From: Vibrio astriarenae
GTDB taxonomy: Bacteria > Pseudomonadota > Gammaproteobacteria > Enterobacterales > Vibrionaceae
NCBI RefSeq assembly: GCF_010587385.1
Contig: NZ_CP047476.1
Location: forward strand, 744,001-808,000
DNA length: 64,000 nt
Direction of reading: 5' to 3'
Below the pieces are notes generated by a model. It saw nothing but the letters and a program-made list of their open reading frames with translations, searched no databases and was not told the origin of the DNA. Position numbers and translations under genes: made by a program. Shown in pieces: positions 43,152 to 52,686 of this stretch (positions are counted from its first letter, which is position 1; every line of letters begins with the position of its first letter).

Positions 43152-43601
43152 ACACTAAAGATTAAACAATCTCTGAAACATTTTTGGACATTCATCAGTT
43201 ACGAATCGAGTGCGATTAATGAACAAACATTACCTGAATTTTGGCATGTTAATGTCTACTTCAAGGCACATACCCACCCAAAAGTTCATAGGTATTTTTT
43301 GATGGTTTATTCCTAGTCACTTAATTTTTGTACTGGGATTGTTTGTACTACAGTTTGAAGTTCTTCCCCTGACTCAATAGTTGAGAGGCTGTATGTCTAT
43401 GGCTCAACTCCTTCAGGCTGAGAAGTAACTTAATACTAACTCAGCCTAAACGCATACCTAACGTCAGAAGTGCAACTACAGTAAGTGCTTCCACTAATAA
43501 GTTATAGATTCAAGACCACCAGAATTGGCAAACATGAAAGCACTAGCGCTCTTCAGGAAAAACTTATCTGCAAACTTTCACTTAGTCTTCGGTAATAAAC
43601 T
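43152..43601. other. Convergent intergenic region, 450 bp, island edge
   Basis: It lies between the recombinase operon (plus) and the lyase gene (minus). AGGCTGAG and CTCAGCCT (43415-43422, 43440-43447) form a long imperfect hairpin that could be a terminator or a recombination site. No gene is seen. The right end of the mobile element, if it lies here, should be in this stretch. Confidence 0.5.
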
Positions 43602-45563
43602 CTACGTTCTCACCACCAAGTCACAATTAGACAATGTATATTCGAAATGGTGTTCCCTTTCATTCCTTAGAATGCAAACTTTGATAGTGTCCCCTACCCA
43701 ATTAGCACTCTCAAGTAAGGCCGTCTGCTTTGAACTCAAGTCATGTAAAACGACTGCTCTAAGCTTTGTGCTATTCGAACGGATCAGAGAATATGCAAGG
43801 TCCGAGGTTGCGGGATTATCTGGCGCATACCCAGTCAACACATCCACATCACCATCAGTGATCACGTGCTGATGATAGTCCGCTTGCCCTTCGATCTCAT
43901 AGCCTTGTGTAAAACTGCGTTGAGCTTCAACCAAGTGTGTCTCTGTCATGCGGGCTAATGCACCTTCAAGAGGGTTATCAATGGCAACACGCTGTTCATT
44001 ATCTTTATGCTTGCCACGGACATGATAGGTCAAATCTAACTGCTGTTGGTGAGGGTTACCAATCACATTAAGCTCAAGTGCTAAATCGCCAAGCCACAAC
44101 ATAGTGCGACGGAACGTAACCTCTTTGTAAGCCGCAGAATCCCACTGAACAATGGTATGGCTATCGACCGTAGCTTCAGGTTGCGACCAATCAGCGAGTG
44201 TATCCACCAAGGTAAAATCGTCTCCTTGTTGATAGCTCAACAACGTTGGGTCGATCGGTGATTGGTTTTGCTGATTCACAACCAACGTATTGTGTGTCGC
44301 GGTATTCTTGTAGTAGCCGTAATGCAGCTCGGCACCGTAGCCTGTCGTACCCAAGTCAGGCAGGATCTCTTGACCATCACGAGTTAAAATAAGCCCTAGG
44401 CGATCGTAATGATCGTGCTCACCACCATATGGGGCGTGTTTAAGCAGCATGGCATTATCGCGAGCCTTATCGAGTTCAATCGTGACACCCACTTCTGGGC
44501 AATGGGTTGACTGGCATTTAAGTGGCTGCGCATGAGGCAACTCATCGACACCATAAAGCAGCGCATCGATATTGTCTCGACTGATATTTTGATAAATGCT
44601 TGCTAGAGCGCTTGCAAACTCATCACAAGGATGCTGCTTGTAGGCGAACTCAAACAGATGTGCATGAGTCAGCTTCTCTTGCCCCGCGATGCAGTCATTC
44701 AAGCGTGGGAAATCCCCCGTGTTAAGTACCAGCTGTAGCGGGTACTTCATCATTTTCAGATAATTAGGATTCGATGCCACCGAGTATGGCGTGTTACACG
44801 CCATTTTTTCGAAGTTTTGTAGTGCTTGCAGTGCGTAGTAGTGGTAGTGAATTGAGCCCTCAAACCACATGCCATCACCAATTGCGCCATGATTAAGTTG
44901 GTAGTGAATACCGTAATCTGTGTTTAGGGCAAAATCTAAATACTGCTGCTCATCCAAAATCAAACCGATCACACCAATAGTCGCATTGATCTTCATTTCA
45001 TGGTTATGTAACTGGTCGGTACGGTGTTCAATAAGGAAATCTGCCCCTTCACGCAATAGGCGTACCTCGATTTTTTCTTGCTCTTCCGCTGTGAGTGCTG
45101 ATTTGATGAAATCGTAGCCACGAGCGAGATCGATATGGCAATTAGCCTCACACAGCGTCTGAGCATTTGCTTTACCCGGGCCATTGTAAGGAATGCCGCC
45201 ATGCACTTCATAGTCAGGGTAGTAAGTGGCGTAAGCTAACAGGATCTCACGAACTTTTTCGAGATAAACAGGTTCATCCGTCAAGTGCCAAAGCAGACCA
45301 AGGTCATAACACGCTTTTGCGTTAAGACCATTCAACCAGCGCCACCAAGCACCGTCATACGGCTCTCCAGTGAACTCTTTTCCATCAATCGGGCAGCAAT
45401 GAGATTCTGGTTTGTTTCTATCCCAAGTCAAACGCACGCCGTGCTCTGGGCAGAAGTAATAAAGGTTCCACGTCGCTCGCCCATCAACAGGAACCAACAC
45501 GTCGTTGTTTAGGACCACTTCGTTATTCTTTATGAGTGCTTCAATGGTTGACGCGGTTTGCAT
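43602..45563 (-). CDS. Heparinase-II/III-type polyuronate lyase
   Basis: A 653-residue lyase with an N-terminal (alpha/alpha) barrel (about residues 40-370) and a C-terminal beta domain of the heparinase II/III type (about 380-650). Likely catalytic residues are HNHEMKINATIG (Asn and His, about 188-199) and HYHYYALQAL (about 235). A later HDHYDRLG (about 390) resembles the metal-binding region. There is no signal peptide, so it acts in the cytoplasm on oligomers taken up by the symporters. The plan fits PL15/PL17-type oligo-alginate lyases, but other uronan substrates are possible. A good start 44 bases upstream is out of frame by one base (see findings). Confidence 0.75.
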   Translation of the reverse strand: MQTASTIEALIKNNEVVLNNDVLVPVDGRATWNLYYFCPEHGVRLTWDRNKPESHCCPIDGKEFTGEPYDGAWWRWLNGLNAKACYDLGLLWHLTDEPVYLEKVREILLAYATYYPDYEVHGGIPYNGPGKANAQTLCEANCHIDLARGYDFIKSALTAEEQEKIEVRLLREGADFLIEHRTDQLHNHEMKINATIGVIGLILDEQQYLDFALNTDYGIHYQLNHGAIGDGMWFEGSIHYHYYALQALQNFEKMACNTPYSVASNPNYLKMMKYPLQLVLNTGDFPRLNDCIAGQEKLTHAHLFEFAYKQHPCDEFASALASIYQNISRDNIDALLYGVDELPHAQPLKCQSTHCPEVGVTIELDKARDNAMLLKHAPYGGEHDHYDRLGLILTRDGQEILPDLGTTGYGAELHYGYYKNTATHNTLVVNQQNQSPIDPTLLSYQQGDDFTLVDTLADWSQPEATVDSHTIVQWDSAAYKEVTFRRTMLWLGDLALELNVIGNPHQQQLDLTYHVRGKHKDNEQRVAIDNPLEGALARMTETHLVEAQRSFTQGYEIEGQADYHQHVITDGDVDVLTGYAPDNPATSDLAYSLIRSNSTKLRAVVLHDLSSKQTALLESANWVGDTIKVCILRNEREHHFEYTLSNCDLVVRT

Positions 45564-45625
45564 TTTTGTTTAATCGCCGCCATTTCTTGGGCTGTAAACT
45601 GTAACATCTTGATTAACTCCCCTAA

Positions 45626-47047
45626 TTAGGCGATTTGATTGAAGTTGAAATAGCGCTCTGCATTTTTGTAGCAGATGTTCTCAATGGTTTGCTTGAGTAG
45701 GGTTTCATCGTGCGGGATTTCACCCTCTTCCACCCATTTGGCCAACAAGTTACATAGCACTCGACGGAAATACTCATGACGACTGAATGAAAAGACATTG
45801 CGTGAGTCTGTTAGCATGCCGACAAAACGGCCCAACGCACCCAAGTTTTTCAGCGTGGTCAATTGCGCTTCCATGCCATCCTTGTGATCGTTAAACCACC
45901 ATGCTGCGCCAAATTGGATTTTACCCGCGGAGCTATCACTATCTTGGAACGCGCCGGCCATACAGCTTAAGATGGCATTATGGTTCGGATTTAAGTTATA
46001 TAGCACTGTATTTGGCAGGGCTTCTTGCTTATCTAAGGCACTGAGTAGCTGAGCTAAGTTCTCTGCAATTCGACGATCATTGATAACACTGAAACCTGTG
46101 CCTCCTCCCAAGGTTTGTTTACGGCGTTCATTGACATTGACCAGCACACCAATATGAATTTGCATGCTCCAACCGTACTTGTGGTAACAACGGCCTAGTT
46201 CAACAAATAGGCGAGTTTTAAGTTGCGTAACTTCACGCTCAGTCAAAGGCTCGCCTTGTAGTGCTTTGAAAAACAGGCGTTCAGCCTCTTGTTCGTCGCA
46301 CGCAGCAAAATCAACGGTAGTAAGGCCAAGGTCGGATAATCGACACCCTAAACGATGGAAGTTCTCAATGCGCGCTTCGATAGCCGCAACAAAGTTTTTA
46401 AAGGTTGTGGAAGGTATTGTCGTTACGGTATGTAATCTATCAATCAACTCATTGAGTGCGCGTGAATCATTGAACACAAACAACTCATCAGCACGAAATG
46501 TCGGCAACACTTGCACATCAAAATCAGATTCAGCCAAAGCTGCATGATACTGAAGGTGACTCAATGGTGAGTCAGTTGTGCATAGAGTCTTAACTTTTAA
46601 GTCTTTGAGAACTTCACGAGTGCTGTTCTTTCCTTCCTGAAGCTGAGAATTACAGTGCTGCCAAATCTCTTTGCAATTCTCTGGGTTTAGCAATAAATCG
46701 CAATCAAAGAAACGCTTCAATTCTAAATGTGACCATTGATAAAGCGGATTACCCAGTAAGTAAGGCATCGACTCACACCACTGAGCAAACTTGTCATTGT
46801 CTGGGGCATTACCAGTAATAAAGTGCTCATTGATACCATTACTACGCATTGCTCGCCAAACATAGTGGTCACTGTGCAGCCAAGCTTCTGCGAGATTTGC
46901 ATGCTGAGTATCTTGCCAAATATCTTTTGCATCTAAATGATTGTGATAGTCAATAATTGGTAGATCTGCAGCGTATGTATGAAACAGCTTCTGTGCTAAA
47001 TCAGAGTTCAGTAAGAAGTTGTCGTGAATATAACTTTTTTGTTCCAT
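45626..47047 (-). CDS. uxaC: Glucuronate isomerase (uronate isomerase)
   Basis: A 473-residue member of the uronate isomerase family (usual length about 470). It has the metal-site start PIIDYHNHLDAKDI (about residues 30-43), LCTTDSPLSHL, and the C-terminal GMLTDSRNVFSFSRHEYFRR with the conserved Asp, Ser and Arg. It turns D-glucuronate into D-fructuronate (or galacturonate into tagaturonate). Its presence means saturated glucuronate or galacturonate ends are expected from the substrate, yet the usual next enzymes (UxaA/B or UxuA/B) are not in the window. It sits between the lyase and a symporter on the same strand. Confidence 0.93.
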   Translation of the reverse strand: MEQKSYIHDNFLLNSDLAQKLFHTYAADLPIIDYHNHLDAKDIWQDTQHANLAEAWLHSDHYVWRAMRSNGINEHFITGNAPDNDKFAQWCESMPYLLGNPLYQWSHLELKRFFDCDLLLNPENCKEIWQHCNSQLQEGKNSTREVLKDLKVKTLCTTDSPLSHLQYHAALAESDFDVQVLPTFRADELFVFNDSRALNELIDRLHTVTTIPSTTFKNFVAAIEARIENFHRLGCRLSDLGLTTVDFAACDEQEAERLFFKALQGEPLTEREVTQLKTRLFVELGRCYHKYGWSMQIHIGVLVNVNERRKQTLGGGTGFSVINDRRIAENLAQLLSALDKQEALPNTVLYNLNPNHNAILSCMAGAFQDSDSSAGKIQFGAAWWFNDHKDGMEAQLTTLKNLGALGRFVGMLTDSRNVFSFSRHEYFRRVLCNLLAKWVEEGEIPHDETLLKQTIENICYKNAERYFNFNQIA

Positions 47048-47115
47048 TGCGCGTTTCTCGAGAGTACTTAGGCAGACGTTAATCTCGCCTGACTAATCAC
47101 TCTATTTGATACAAA

Positions 47116-47137
47116 GGCCACCCAAAACTGAGTGGCC
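47116..47137 (-). terminator. Hairpin after the first symporter gene
   Basis: GGCCAC and GTGGCC flank a 10-nt loop, followed by TTTG on the minus strand. It lies between the symporter stop and the uxaC start, so it may reduce read-through into uxaC. Confidence 0.45.
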
Positions 47138-47157
47138 AAATTCATCGTTAATCGTGG

Positions 47158-48924
47158 TTAGCTTTGAGCTTGTGCTTTAAGCTGAGGAGTCACATTTGCA
47201 CTCTTAAGAAGTAGAGCTCCAACTGTTAGAACAACGCCGCCACAGAATACGAAGGCCATACGTCCCCAGAATGGGTTAGGAATAAGAACCATTGCCATAA
47301 CAAGCGCACCGAAGACAAGGATCAAGCGCCCGAGCATACTGCGTTGTTGACGATCGAACTCATCTTGACCTTCTTCTTCAATAACTGGAGTCGCAACATC
47401 TGACCAAAATTCAGTGATCTCTTCAGCGCGCTCACCTTGCGGCTCTTTGTAGAATTTCGTGGTTAGACAGAAGAAACCACCCGTAATAAATAAGTGACCA
47501 ATAATGCCGTTCATTACAAGAAGGTCTGAGGCCTCACGAGAAGTAAACCCACCCTCTAGGCCAATCATATTCGCAATGACATCTGGAGTGATGACGAAAC
47601 TCACCAAGTAAGAAACACCAATACCAACAACTAGCGTTGCCCAAGCAGCCCAATCCGGTGTCTTTTTAACAAACATACCGAAGAATAGTGGAACCAAGAT
47701 AGGCATCTGCAGAAGAGTACTTACGAACATCATCGCATCGAACAGGCTCAAATCACGTAGTGAGTTAATGAACAACGCCACCATAATAATAAGTATGCCG
47801 AATACAGAGGTAACGAGTTGACTCACACGCATCAGTTTTTTCTCTGATGCATTCTTGTTAATGATCGGGCTATAGAAGTTGCGAACAAAAACACCAGCGT
47901 TACGGTTCAGGCCTGAGTCCATCGATGACATCGTTGCTGCAAACACAGCAGACATAAGTAGACCTACCATACCTACTGGCATCGCACGCTCTACAAACAC
48001 GAGATATACTGCATCCGCTGCTTTACCACCCAAAGCGTCTGCGTGCGCAGAGATTGCATCTGGGTAAATGATTGCAGATACCCAAGGTGGCGCAAACCAA
48101 ATGGCAGGGCCAATTAACATAAGTGCAAATGCTAATAGTGCCGCCTTACGCGCGTTTACAGAATCTTTAGCCGTCAGGAATCGGTAAGAGTCCTGCATGT
48201 TGTTGATATTTTGTAGCTGCTTAACAAACATGAAGATGAACCATGCTACAAACAGTAACGGATAATTCATCTCTGGACCCATAATTGAGTCTGCTGGGAA
48301 CTGCTCAATAAGGTTGCTCGGACCACCAATTTTTACGATAGCAGCAACAGCACACACAACCGTAACCGCCATAATCACAACCATCTGAACGAAGTCTGAA
48401 GCAACAACGCCCCACGAACCACCAATAACAGAGATGAACAGAACGATAAGACCCGTCACCACGATCGTCAATTCGATATCAATCTTAAAAACAGCACTTA
48501 CAAATAGTGCTAATCCGTTTAGCCAAATACCGGTATAAACGATACTGGTTGGCATGGTTGCCCAAGTAAACACCTGTTCATTCGTCGCTCCAAAACGTCG
48601 GCGCACACCTTCAACGGGTGTGACTACACGCATTTGGCGGAAGCGGTACGAGAAGAACAACCAAGAAAGTAGGAAGCCAAACGCATTTGCTACAAAAATG
48701 GTCATAATGGGAAAACCATCCGTGAAAGCTTTACCAGCAGCACCAGTAAACGTCCATGCACTGAACTGTGTCATGAATGCTGTTGCACCCACCATCCACC
48801 AAAGCATCTTACCGCCGCCACGGAAATAGTCGCTAGTAGAGTTTCCAGCAAAACGTTTGAATATCAATCCAACCGCGATCATGAAAACAAAATAGACTCC
48901 AACTACGAGTATATCTATGTTCAT
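47158..48924 (-). CDS. Sodium:solute symporter for oligo- or monouronates
   Basis: A 588-residue member of the SSS family with about 13-14 membrane segments. It opens MNIDILVVGVYFVFMI. The GATAFMTQFSAWTFTGAAGKAF stretch and the SMDSGLNRNAGVFVRNFY sodium-site stretch are conserved. It is about 85 percent identical by eye to the symporter at 55950-57719. SSS relatives (ToaA/B/C) in alginate-degrading Vibrio import unsaturated uronates and oligomers with sodium. A KdgR-type palindrome lies 112 bp before the start. Confidence 0.88.
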   Translation of the reverse strand: MNIDILVVGVYFVFMIAVGLIFKRFAGNSTSDYFRGGGKMLWWMVGATAFMTQFSAWTFTGAAGKAFTDGFPIMTIFVANAFGFLLSWLFFSYRFRQMRVVTPVEGVRRRFGATNEQVFTWATMPTSIVYTGIWLNGLALFVSAVFKIDIELTIVVTGLIVLFISVIGGSWGVVASDFVQMVVIMAVTVVCAVAAIVKIGGPSNLIEQFPADSIMGPEMNYPLLFVAWFIFMFVKQLQNINNMQDSYRFLTAKDSVNARKAALLAFALMLIGPAIWFAPPWVSAIIYPDAISAHADALGGKAADAVYLVFVERAMPVGMVGLLMSAVFAATMSSMDSGLNRNAGVFVRNFYSPIINKNASEKKLMRVSQLVTSVFGILIIMVALFINSLRDLSLFDAMMFVSTLLQMPILVPLFFGMFVKKTPDWAAWATLVVGIGVSYLVSFVITPDVIANMIGLEGGFTSREASDLLVMNGIIGHLFITGGFFCLTTKFYKEPQGERAEEITEFWSDVATPVIEEEGQDEFDRQQRSMLGRLILVFGALVMAMVLIPNPFWGRMAFVFCGGVVLTVGALLLKSANVTPQLKAQAQS

Positions 48925-49035
48925 TATGTTACCTCAGGCATATTTAAAATGATAATTAGGTTTTTATAAACCAATGGTTCAATAATAATTTGATAGTACA
49001 AAAATACCAGCCACTGACACGTAAAATGTGATCAA

Positions 49036-49050
49036 TGAAACGATGTTTTA
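49036..49050. promoter_or_regulatory. KdgR-type operator
   Basis: TGAAAC-GAT-GTTTTA, one of five like it in the right region. It lies in the promoter region of the symporter 47158-48924. Confidence 0.65.
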
Positions 49051-49120
49051 GATATTTTTATTTGAATTTTAAGCTTGTATGACTGATGCACTTCCCGAGC
49101 ATCTAGCGGAATTTAGGCCC

Positions 49121-49150
49121 AAAAAAAGCACCAACCTAAAAGGAAGGTGC
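49121..49150 (-). terminator. Terminator of the isomerase-KdgF-dehydrogenase operon
   Basis: On the minus strand GCACCTTCC and GGTTGGTGC pair (two mismatches), followed by seven T. It lies 78 bp after the DhuI-like gene's stop. Confidence 0.7.
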
Positions 49151-49227
49151 AAATCAGTTTCCCAATAAACTGTAGAGCCAAACCTCGTAGCAATGAAGCC
49201 ATTAACACTGCTACAAGGTGTAGTAAA

Positions 49228-49863
49228 TTAGTCGATTAGTGACTTAACATACTCAGCAATTTCACTCACTTGGCAGTTAGCGAAGAAACATTCTTGGAAT
49301 TGTGCACCACCAACTGCTTGCTTAACTAGCTCTTGATCAATTGCCTGTAGAGAAGCAACTACATCTTTACATACACCAGCTTTTACTTCATTTAGGATCT
49401 TAGCGTTAGCTTGCTGAGGAACAACACGCTCAACTGGGTAGCCTTCACCACGATTACCAGTAAATGCTTTTTCGAAGATGTAACGAACGTTGAGTTCACC
49501 TGCCCAACCAAAGCCTTTAGCAAACGCTAGAGACAATGCGTTACCGTTGTTGATTTGGTTAAATAGGAACGCATCAGATGGCTCAAGGCAGTAACCACAA
49601 ACTACACCAGGGTGAAGGTTGCTTGCCATTAGCGCACCTTGACCTGTACCACAACCCGTCACAATGAAATCAACGGCTTTAGAGTTAAGTAGAAGACTTG
49701 CCTGGATACCAAGGTGGATGTACGTTAGATGGTGATCATTCTCATCAGTCATACCAACGTTGAAAACTTCGTGGCCAAGGCCACCTGCAACTGTATTTAG
49801 TTCTGCTGCAACCATTGCATTTTTCGCTGCTTGGCTGTTTTCCATAGTTAGTGCAATTTTCAT
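49228..49863 (-). CDS. RpiB/LacAB-family uronate isomerase (DhuI-like)
   Basis: A 211-residue member of the RpiB/LacA/LacB isomerase family. It has MKIALTMENSQ at the start, then DFIVTGCGTGQGALMASN (about residues 64-81; the cysteine is the usual catalytic base region) and HPGVVCGYC. A long C-terminal extension (about 145-211) is not seen in RpiB. Streptococcal DhuI of this family converts the 5-keto form of unsaturated uronates (DHU) to the 2,5-diketo acid. Next to KdgF and a KduD-like dehydrogenase this role fits better than ribose-phosphate isomerisation. AGGAG precedes the ATG. Confidence 0.75.
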   Translation of the reverse strand: MKIALTMENSQAAKNAMVAAELNTVAGGLGHEVFNVGMTDENDHHLTYIHLGIQASLLLNSKAVDFIVTGCGTGQGALMASNLHPGVVCGYCLEPSDAFLFNQINNGNALSLAFAKGFGWAGELNVRYIFEKAFTGNRGEGYPVERVVPQQANAKILNEVKAGVCKDVVASLQAIDQELVKQAVGGAQFQECFFANCQVSEIAEYVKSLID

Positions 49864-49913
49864 TTGATACTCCTGCGGTTTCCCGCAATTAGTTGATTCT
49901 TCGATAAATAATT

Positions 49914-50234
49914 TTAAACAAAGTCTTTACGCATTGGCGTAAAGTTGTCAATTAGTGTGCCCGCTTCTAAACAGACGCATCCATGTTCAATATTTGGCTC
50001 TTTATACATGGTGTCGCCAGCTTCAACGACTTTTGTTTCATCACCGATAGTGAATTCAAACTTACCCGACAGTACATAAGTCAATTGCTCATGCGGATGG
50101 CTGTGCATCGCGCCAATGGCACCAGACTCAAAATGCACTTCTACTGCCATCATGTTGTCATTGTGAGCCAAAACTTTACGTGAAATACCTTCACCCAAGT
50201 CCTCTAGTGTGATGTCTTTGTTGTATACAAACAT
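49914..50234 (-). CDS. kdgF: KdgF-like cupin, linearises unsaturated uronates
   Basis: A 106-residue single-domain cupin. The metal ligands are visible in HSHPHEQLTYVLSG (His, His, Gln) and PNIEHGC (His), with the conserved PMRKDF at the C-terminus. KdgF turns 4,5-unsaturated monouronates from pectin or alginate into linear keto-uronates. Its start overlaps the end of the upstream membrane-protein gene by 31 bp. It is followed by the DhuI-like isomerase (50 bp). Confidence 0.88.
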   Translation of the reverse strand: MFVYNKDITLEDLGEGISRKVLAHNDNMMAVEVHFESGAIGAMHSHPHEQLTYVLSGKFEFTIGDETKVVEAGDTMYKEPNIEHGCVCLEAGTLIDNFTPMRKDFV

Positions 50235-50767
50235 GGTTCGTTATTCTCTTGTTTATCCGTTGTAGCTCGCGCTTTTCGTTGATCAGCAATTAATCGGAAC
50301 GTGGTGGTCAAGTTAACGCTGATTAACGTCATTTCAAGCAGAGTACCACCAATAGATCCTACAATAATGTTATTGACCAACCAGCAAAATGCGCCAACCA
50401 AAAAGCCCAATCTCATTTTGATACCTTTTAGACAGAACACACTATAGGTGCCTATCGCGGTACCCAAAAAGGGCCAAATGTCATGGTAGGACTCTATTAG
50501 GTAAAATCCACCCAACGCACTCAAAGCGATAAATCCAAAGGCGACCACTAGTGACGATACATAAATCGCCGTCGCTGTCCTCAACACTGATAAAGCGGAG
50601 CTAGCGACTGAGACTAGTGAGCCTAATAGGAAATAGTGAATAAGGTGGTTAATGTGGAATACCATCATCAGGATCTTTAACTTACGATCATCCTTTTGAT
50701 AAAAAGTCGTCACACCCAAAGCTAGGCTAACAAAACCCAGTACTTGAGCGATGAACATATTCTCCAT
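50204..50767 (-). CDS. YgjV-family inner-membrane protein
   Basis: A 187-residue protein with about six membrane helices and a charged C-terminal tail. The QKDDRKLKILMM loop, FHINHLIHYFLLGS and FCWLVNNIIVGS are typical of the YgjV/YtcA-type group (LIV- or sugar-linked inner membrane proteins of unknown role). I chose the ATG at 50767 (AGAGGTGG upstream). It lies between the dehydrogenase and kdgF in the same operon; it may help move a pathway intermediate, but this is not shown. Confidence 0.65.
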   Translation of the reverse strand: MENMFIAQVLGFVSLALGVTTFYQKDDRKLKILMMVFHINHLIHYFLLGSLVSVASSALSVLRTATAIYVSSLVVAFGFIALSALGGFYLIESYHDIWPFLGTAIGTYSVFCLKGIKMRLGFLVGAFCWLVNNIIVGSIGGTLLEMTLISVNLTTTFRLIADQRKARATTDKQENNEPCLYTTKTSH

Positions 50768-50797
50768 AACCACCTCTTAGAAACTTCTTAAGAAGGA

Positions 50798-51559
50798 TTA
50801 ACGTGACAACCAACCACCATCAACAGCTACTGTGTAACCGTTGATGTAGTTTGATGCATTTGATGCTAGGAATACACAAGGACCCGCTAGATCTTCAGGT
50901 GTGCCCCAACGTGCTGCTGGAATACGGTCTAGAATCTCTTTGTTACGTTGCTCATCAGCACGCAATGCCGCTGTGTTATTTGTTGCCATGTAACCTGGTG
51001 CAATCGCATTCACGTTAATACCGTGGCTTGCCCACTCGTTCGCCATTAGACGAGTCACACCCATTACACCACTCTTAGAAGCAGTATAAGAAGGTACACG
51101 GATACCACCTTGGAATGAAAGCATAGATGCGATGTTGATGATCTTACCACCTTCACCCTGAGCAATCATTTGCTTTGCAACTGCTTGAGACATGAAAAAC
51201 ACAGACTTAACGTTGATGTTCATTACGTCATCCCAGTCTTGCTCAGAGAAATCAATTGCATCGTTACGACGAATGATACCTGCATTGTTAACAAGAACGT
51301 CGATACGACCTAGTTCAGTCACTGCTTGATCAACAATTGAAGGGATGTCGTCAAGTTGCATTAGGTTTGCACGGATATCGACAAACTTGCGACCTGTTTC
51401 TTTCATTTTTTCAATCGTTTCTGTTGGCTCTACGATGTTTACACCAACAATATCACAACCTGCATTAGCAAGGCCTAGCGCCATGCCTTGACCAAGACCA
51501 GTGTCACAACCAGTCACAATCGCAACTTTACCTTCTAGATTAAATGAATCAAGAATCAT
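50798..51559 (-). CDS. kduD: KduD/DhuD-like short-chain dehydrogenase
   Basis: A 253-residue SDR enzyme. It has the coenzyme site VTGCDTGLGQGMALGL (about residues 12-27), NNAGII, the catalytic Ser in INIASMLSFQGG (about 140), Tyr-x-x-x-Lys in PSYTASKSG (about 155) and PGYMATNNT. KduD reduces the 2,5-diketo acid to 2-keto-3-deoxygluconate. The ATG at 51559 (AAAGGA upstream) gives the usual length; a version starting at 51652 would add 31 residues unlike the family. It is the first gene of the operon with the YgjV, KdgF and DhuI-like genes. Confidence 0.9.
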   Translation of the reverse strand: MILDSFNLEGKVAIVTGCDTGLGQGMALGLANAGCDIVGVNIVEPTETIEKMKETGRKFVDIRANLMQLDDIPSIVDQAVTELGRIDVLVNNAGIIRRNDAIDFSEQDWDDVMNINVKSVFFMSQAVAKQMIAQGEGGKIINIASMLSFQGGIRVPSYTASKSGVMGVTRLMANEWASHGINVNAIAPGYMATNNTAALRADEQRNKEILDRIPAARWGTPEDLAGPCVFLASNASNYINGYTVAVDGGWLSR

Positions 51560-51659
51560 GTTCGTTCCTTTAAAAGCTAATATTTCGTGTTTGCTTATGA
51601 TGGCAACCCATCGGATGAAACAAACTATATGTTTTTTAAAACCACATTTCAATTATTTT

Positions 51660-51674
51660 TAAAACGACCTTTCA
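51660..51674. promoter_or_regulatory. KdgR-type operator in the kduD-kdgR gap
   Basis: TGAAAG-GTC-GTTTTA (minus strand), 101 bp before kduD and 141 bp before the regulator gene. It probably controls both divergent units. Confidence 0.65.
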
Positions 51675-51814
51675 TTTTATTGATCGAGATCTCTCTTTTG
51701 TACGACAAGAGCGGGATGGGTTTCAAATTTTTAAAATCCTTTTTTAAAATACGTGGAAGCGCACAATCTGATGGGTATAATACTCATATCGCGAATTTGA
51801 ATAATGGTAATTTA

Positions 51815-52600
51815 ATGGAAAAATCTACGCAGCCAGAAGCGGTTTCATCGGTTCTTAAGGTCTTCAACATTCTGCAAGCTCTTGGTGAACAAAAGGAAAT
51901 TGGTGTATCTGATCTTTCTCAGCGCCTGATGATGTCTAAAGCTACGACGTACCGTTTTCTGCAAACAATGAAAACGTTAGGTTATGTCACACAGGAAGGC
52001 GAAGCAGATAAGTACTCCCTCACCCTCAAACTATTTGAGCTCGGTGCTAAATCTTTAGAGTATGTCGATCTGATTGAACTAGCAGATAAAGAAATGAAAA
52101 TCATTTCTGAGCTAACGAATGAAACAGTTCACCTGGGTGCGCTTGATGAAGACTCGATCATTTATATCCACAAAATAGATTCAAGCTATAACCTTCGTAT
52201 GCATTCAAGAGTCGGTCGTCGTAATCCTCTTCACACAACAGCAATTGGCAAAGTACTACTTGCTGAACGAGAAGACTCTTTTGTACGAAACACTCTATCT
52301 CGTATAGAGTTTGTAAAGAGTACTGATCGCACTCATGAAAATGCTGAGCAATTAATTGCAGAACTAAAATTGGTTAAAGACCAACACTTTGGGGAAGACA
52401 ACGAAGAGCAAGAACCAGGGCTAAGATGTCTGGCAGCACCAGTTTATGACCGTTTTGGTACGGTGATAGCGGGAGTCTCAATCTCATTTCCGACAGTTCG
52501 CTTTGATGAAAAGCGTATGTCTTACTACATTGATCTTCTTCATAAAGCAGGGCGCAACATCTCTGAACAGTTGGGATACAAAAACTACCCTGTTCAATAA
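51815..52600 (+). CDS. kdgR: IclR-family regulator, KdgR-like
   Basis: A 261-residue regulator. The N-terminal winged helix (about residues 5-75: SVLKVFNILQALG, SDLSQRLMMSKATTYRFLQ, LGYV) is followed by the IclR ligand-binding domain (about 90-255), with HLGALDEDSIIYIHKI, LHTTAIGKVLLAE and GLRCLAAPV.D...VIAGVSIS. KdgR represses uronate genes until KDG binds. The ATG at 51815 gives the family's usual length; the frame extends 76 codons further up, unlike IclR proteins. It is divergent from kduD with a KdgR-type box between. A hairpin terminator follows. Confidence 0.88.
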   Translation: MEKSTQPEAVSSVLKVFNILQALGEQKEIGVSDLSQRLMMSKATTYRFLQTMKTLGYVTQEGEADKYSLTLKLFELGAKSLEYVDLIELADKEMKIISELTNETVHLGALDEDSIIYIHKIDSSYNLRMHSRVGRRNPLHTTAIGKVLLAEREDSFVRNTLSRIEFVKSTDRTHENAEQLIAELKLVKDQHFGEDNEEQEPGLRCLAAPVYDRFGTVIAGVSISFPTVRFDEKRMSYYIDLLHKAGRNISEQLGYKNYPVQ

Positions 52601-52616
52601 ATACACCATTTTTAAG

Positions 52617-52641
52617 AGCAGCATTCTGTGCTGCTTTTTTT
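52617..52641 (+). terminator. Terminator after kdgR
   Basis: AGCAGCA-TTCTG-TGCTGCT followed by TTTTTT. A standard intrinsic terminator. Confidence 0.85.
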
Positions 52642-52658
52642 GGAACCAAATTCATTAG

Positions 52659-52673
52659 TGAAACATCGTTTTA
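52659..52673. promoter_or_regulatory. KdgR-type operator next to the DUF294 gene
   Basis: TGAAAC-ATC-GTTTTA, ending 13 bp before the ATG of the DUF294 gene and overlapping the place where its ribosome site (CTGGAG) begins. Such a site would block transcription from a promoter just upstream. Confidence 0.5.
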
Positions 52674-52686
52674 TTCTGGAGTCTAT

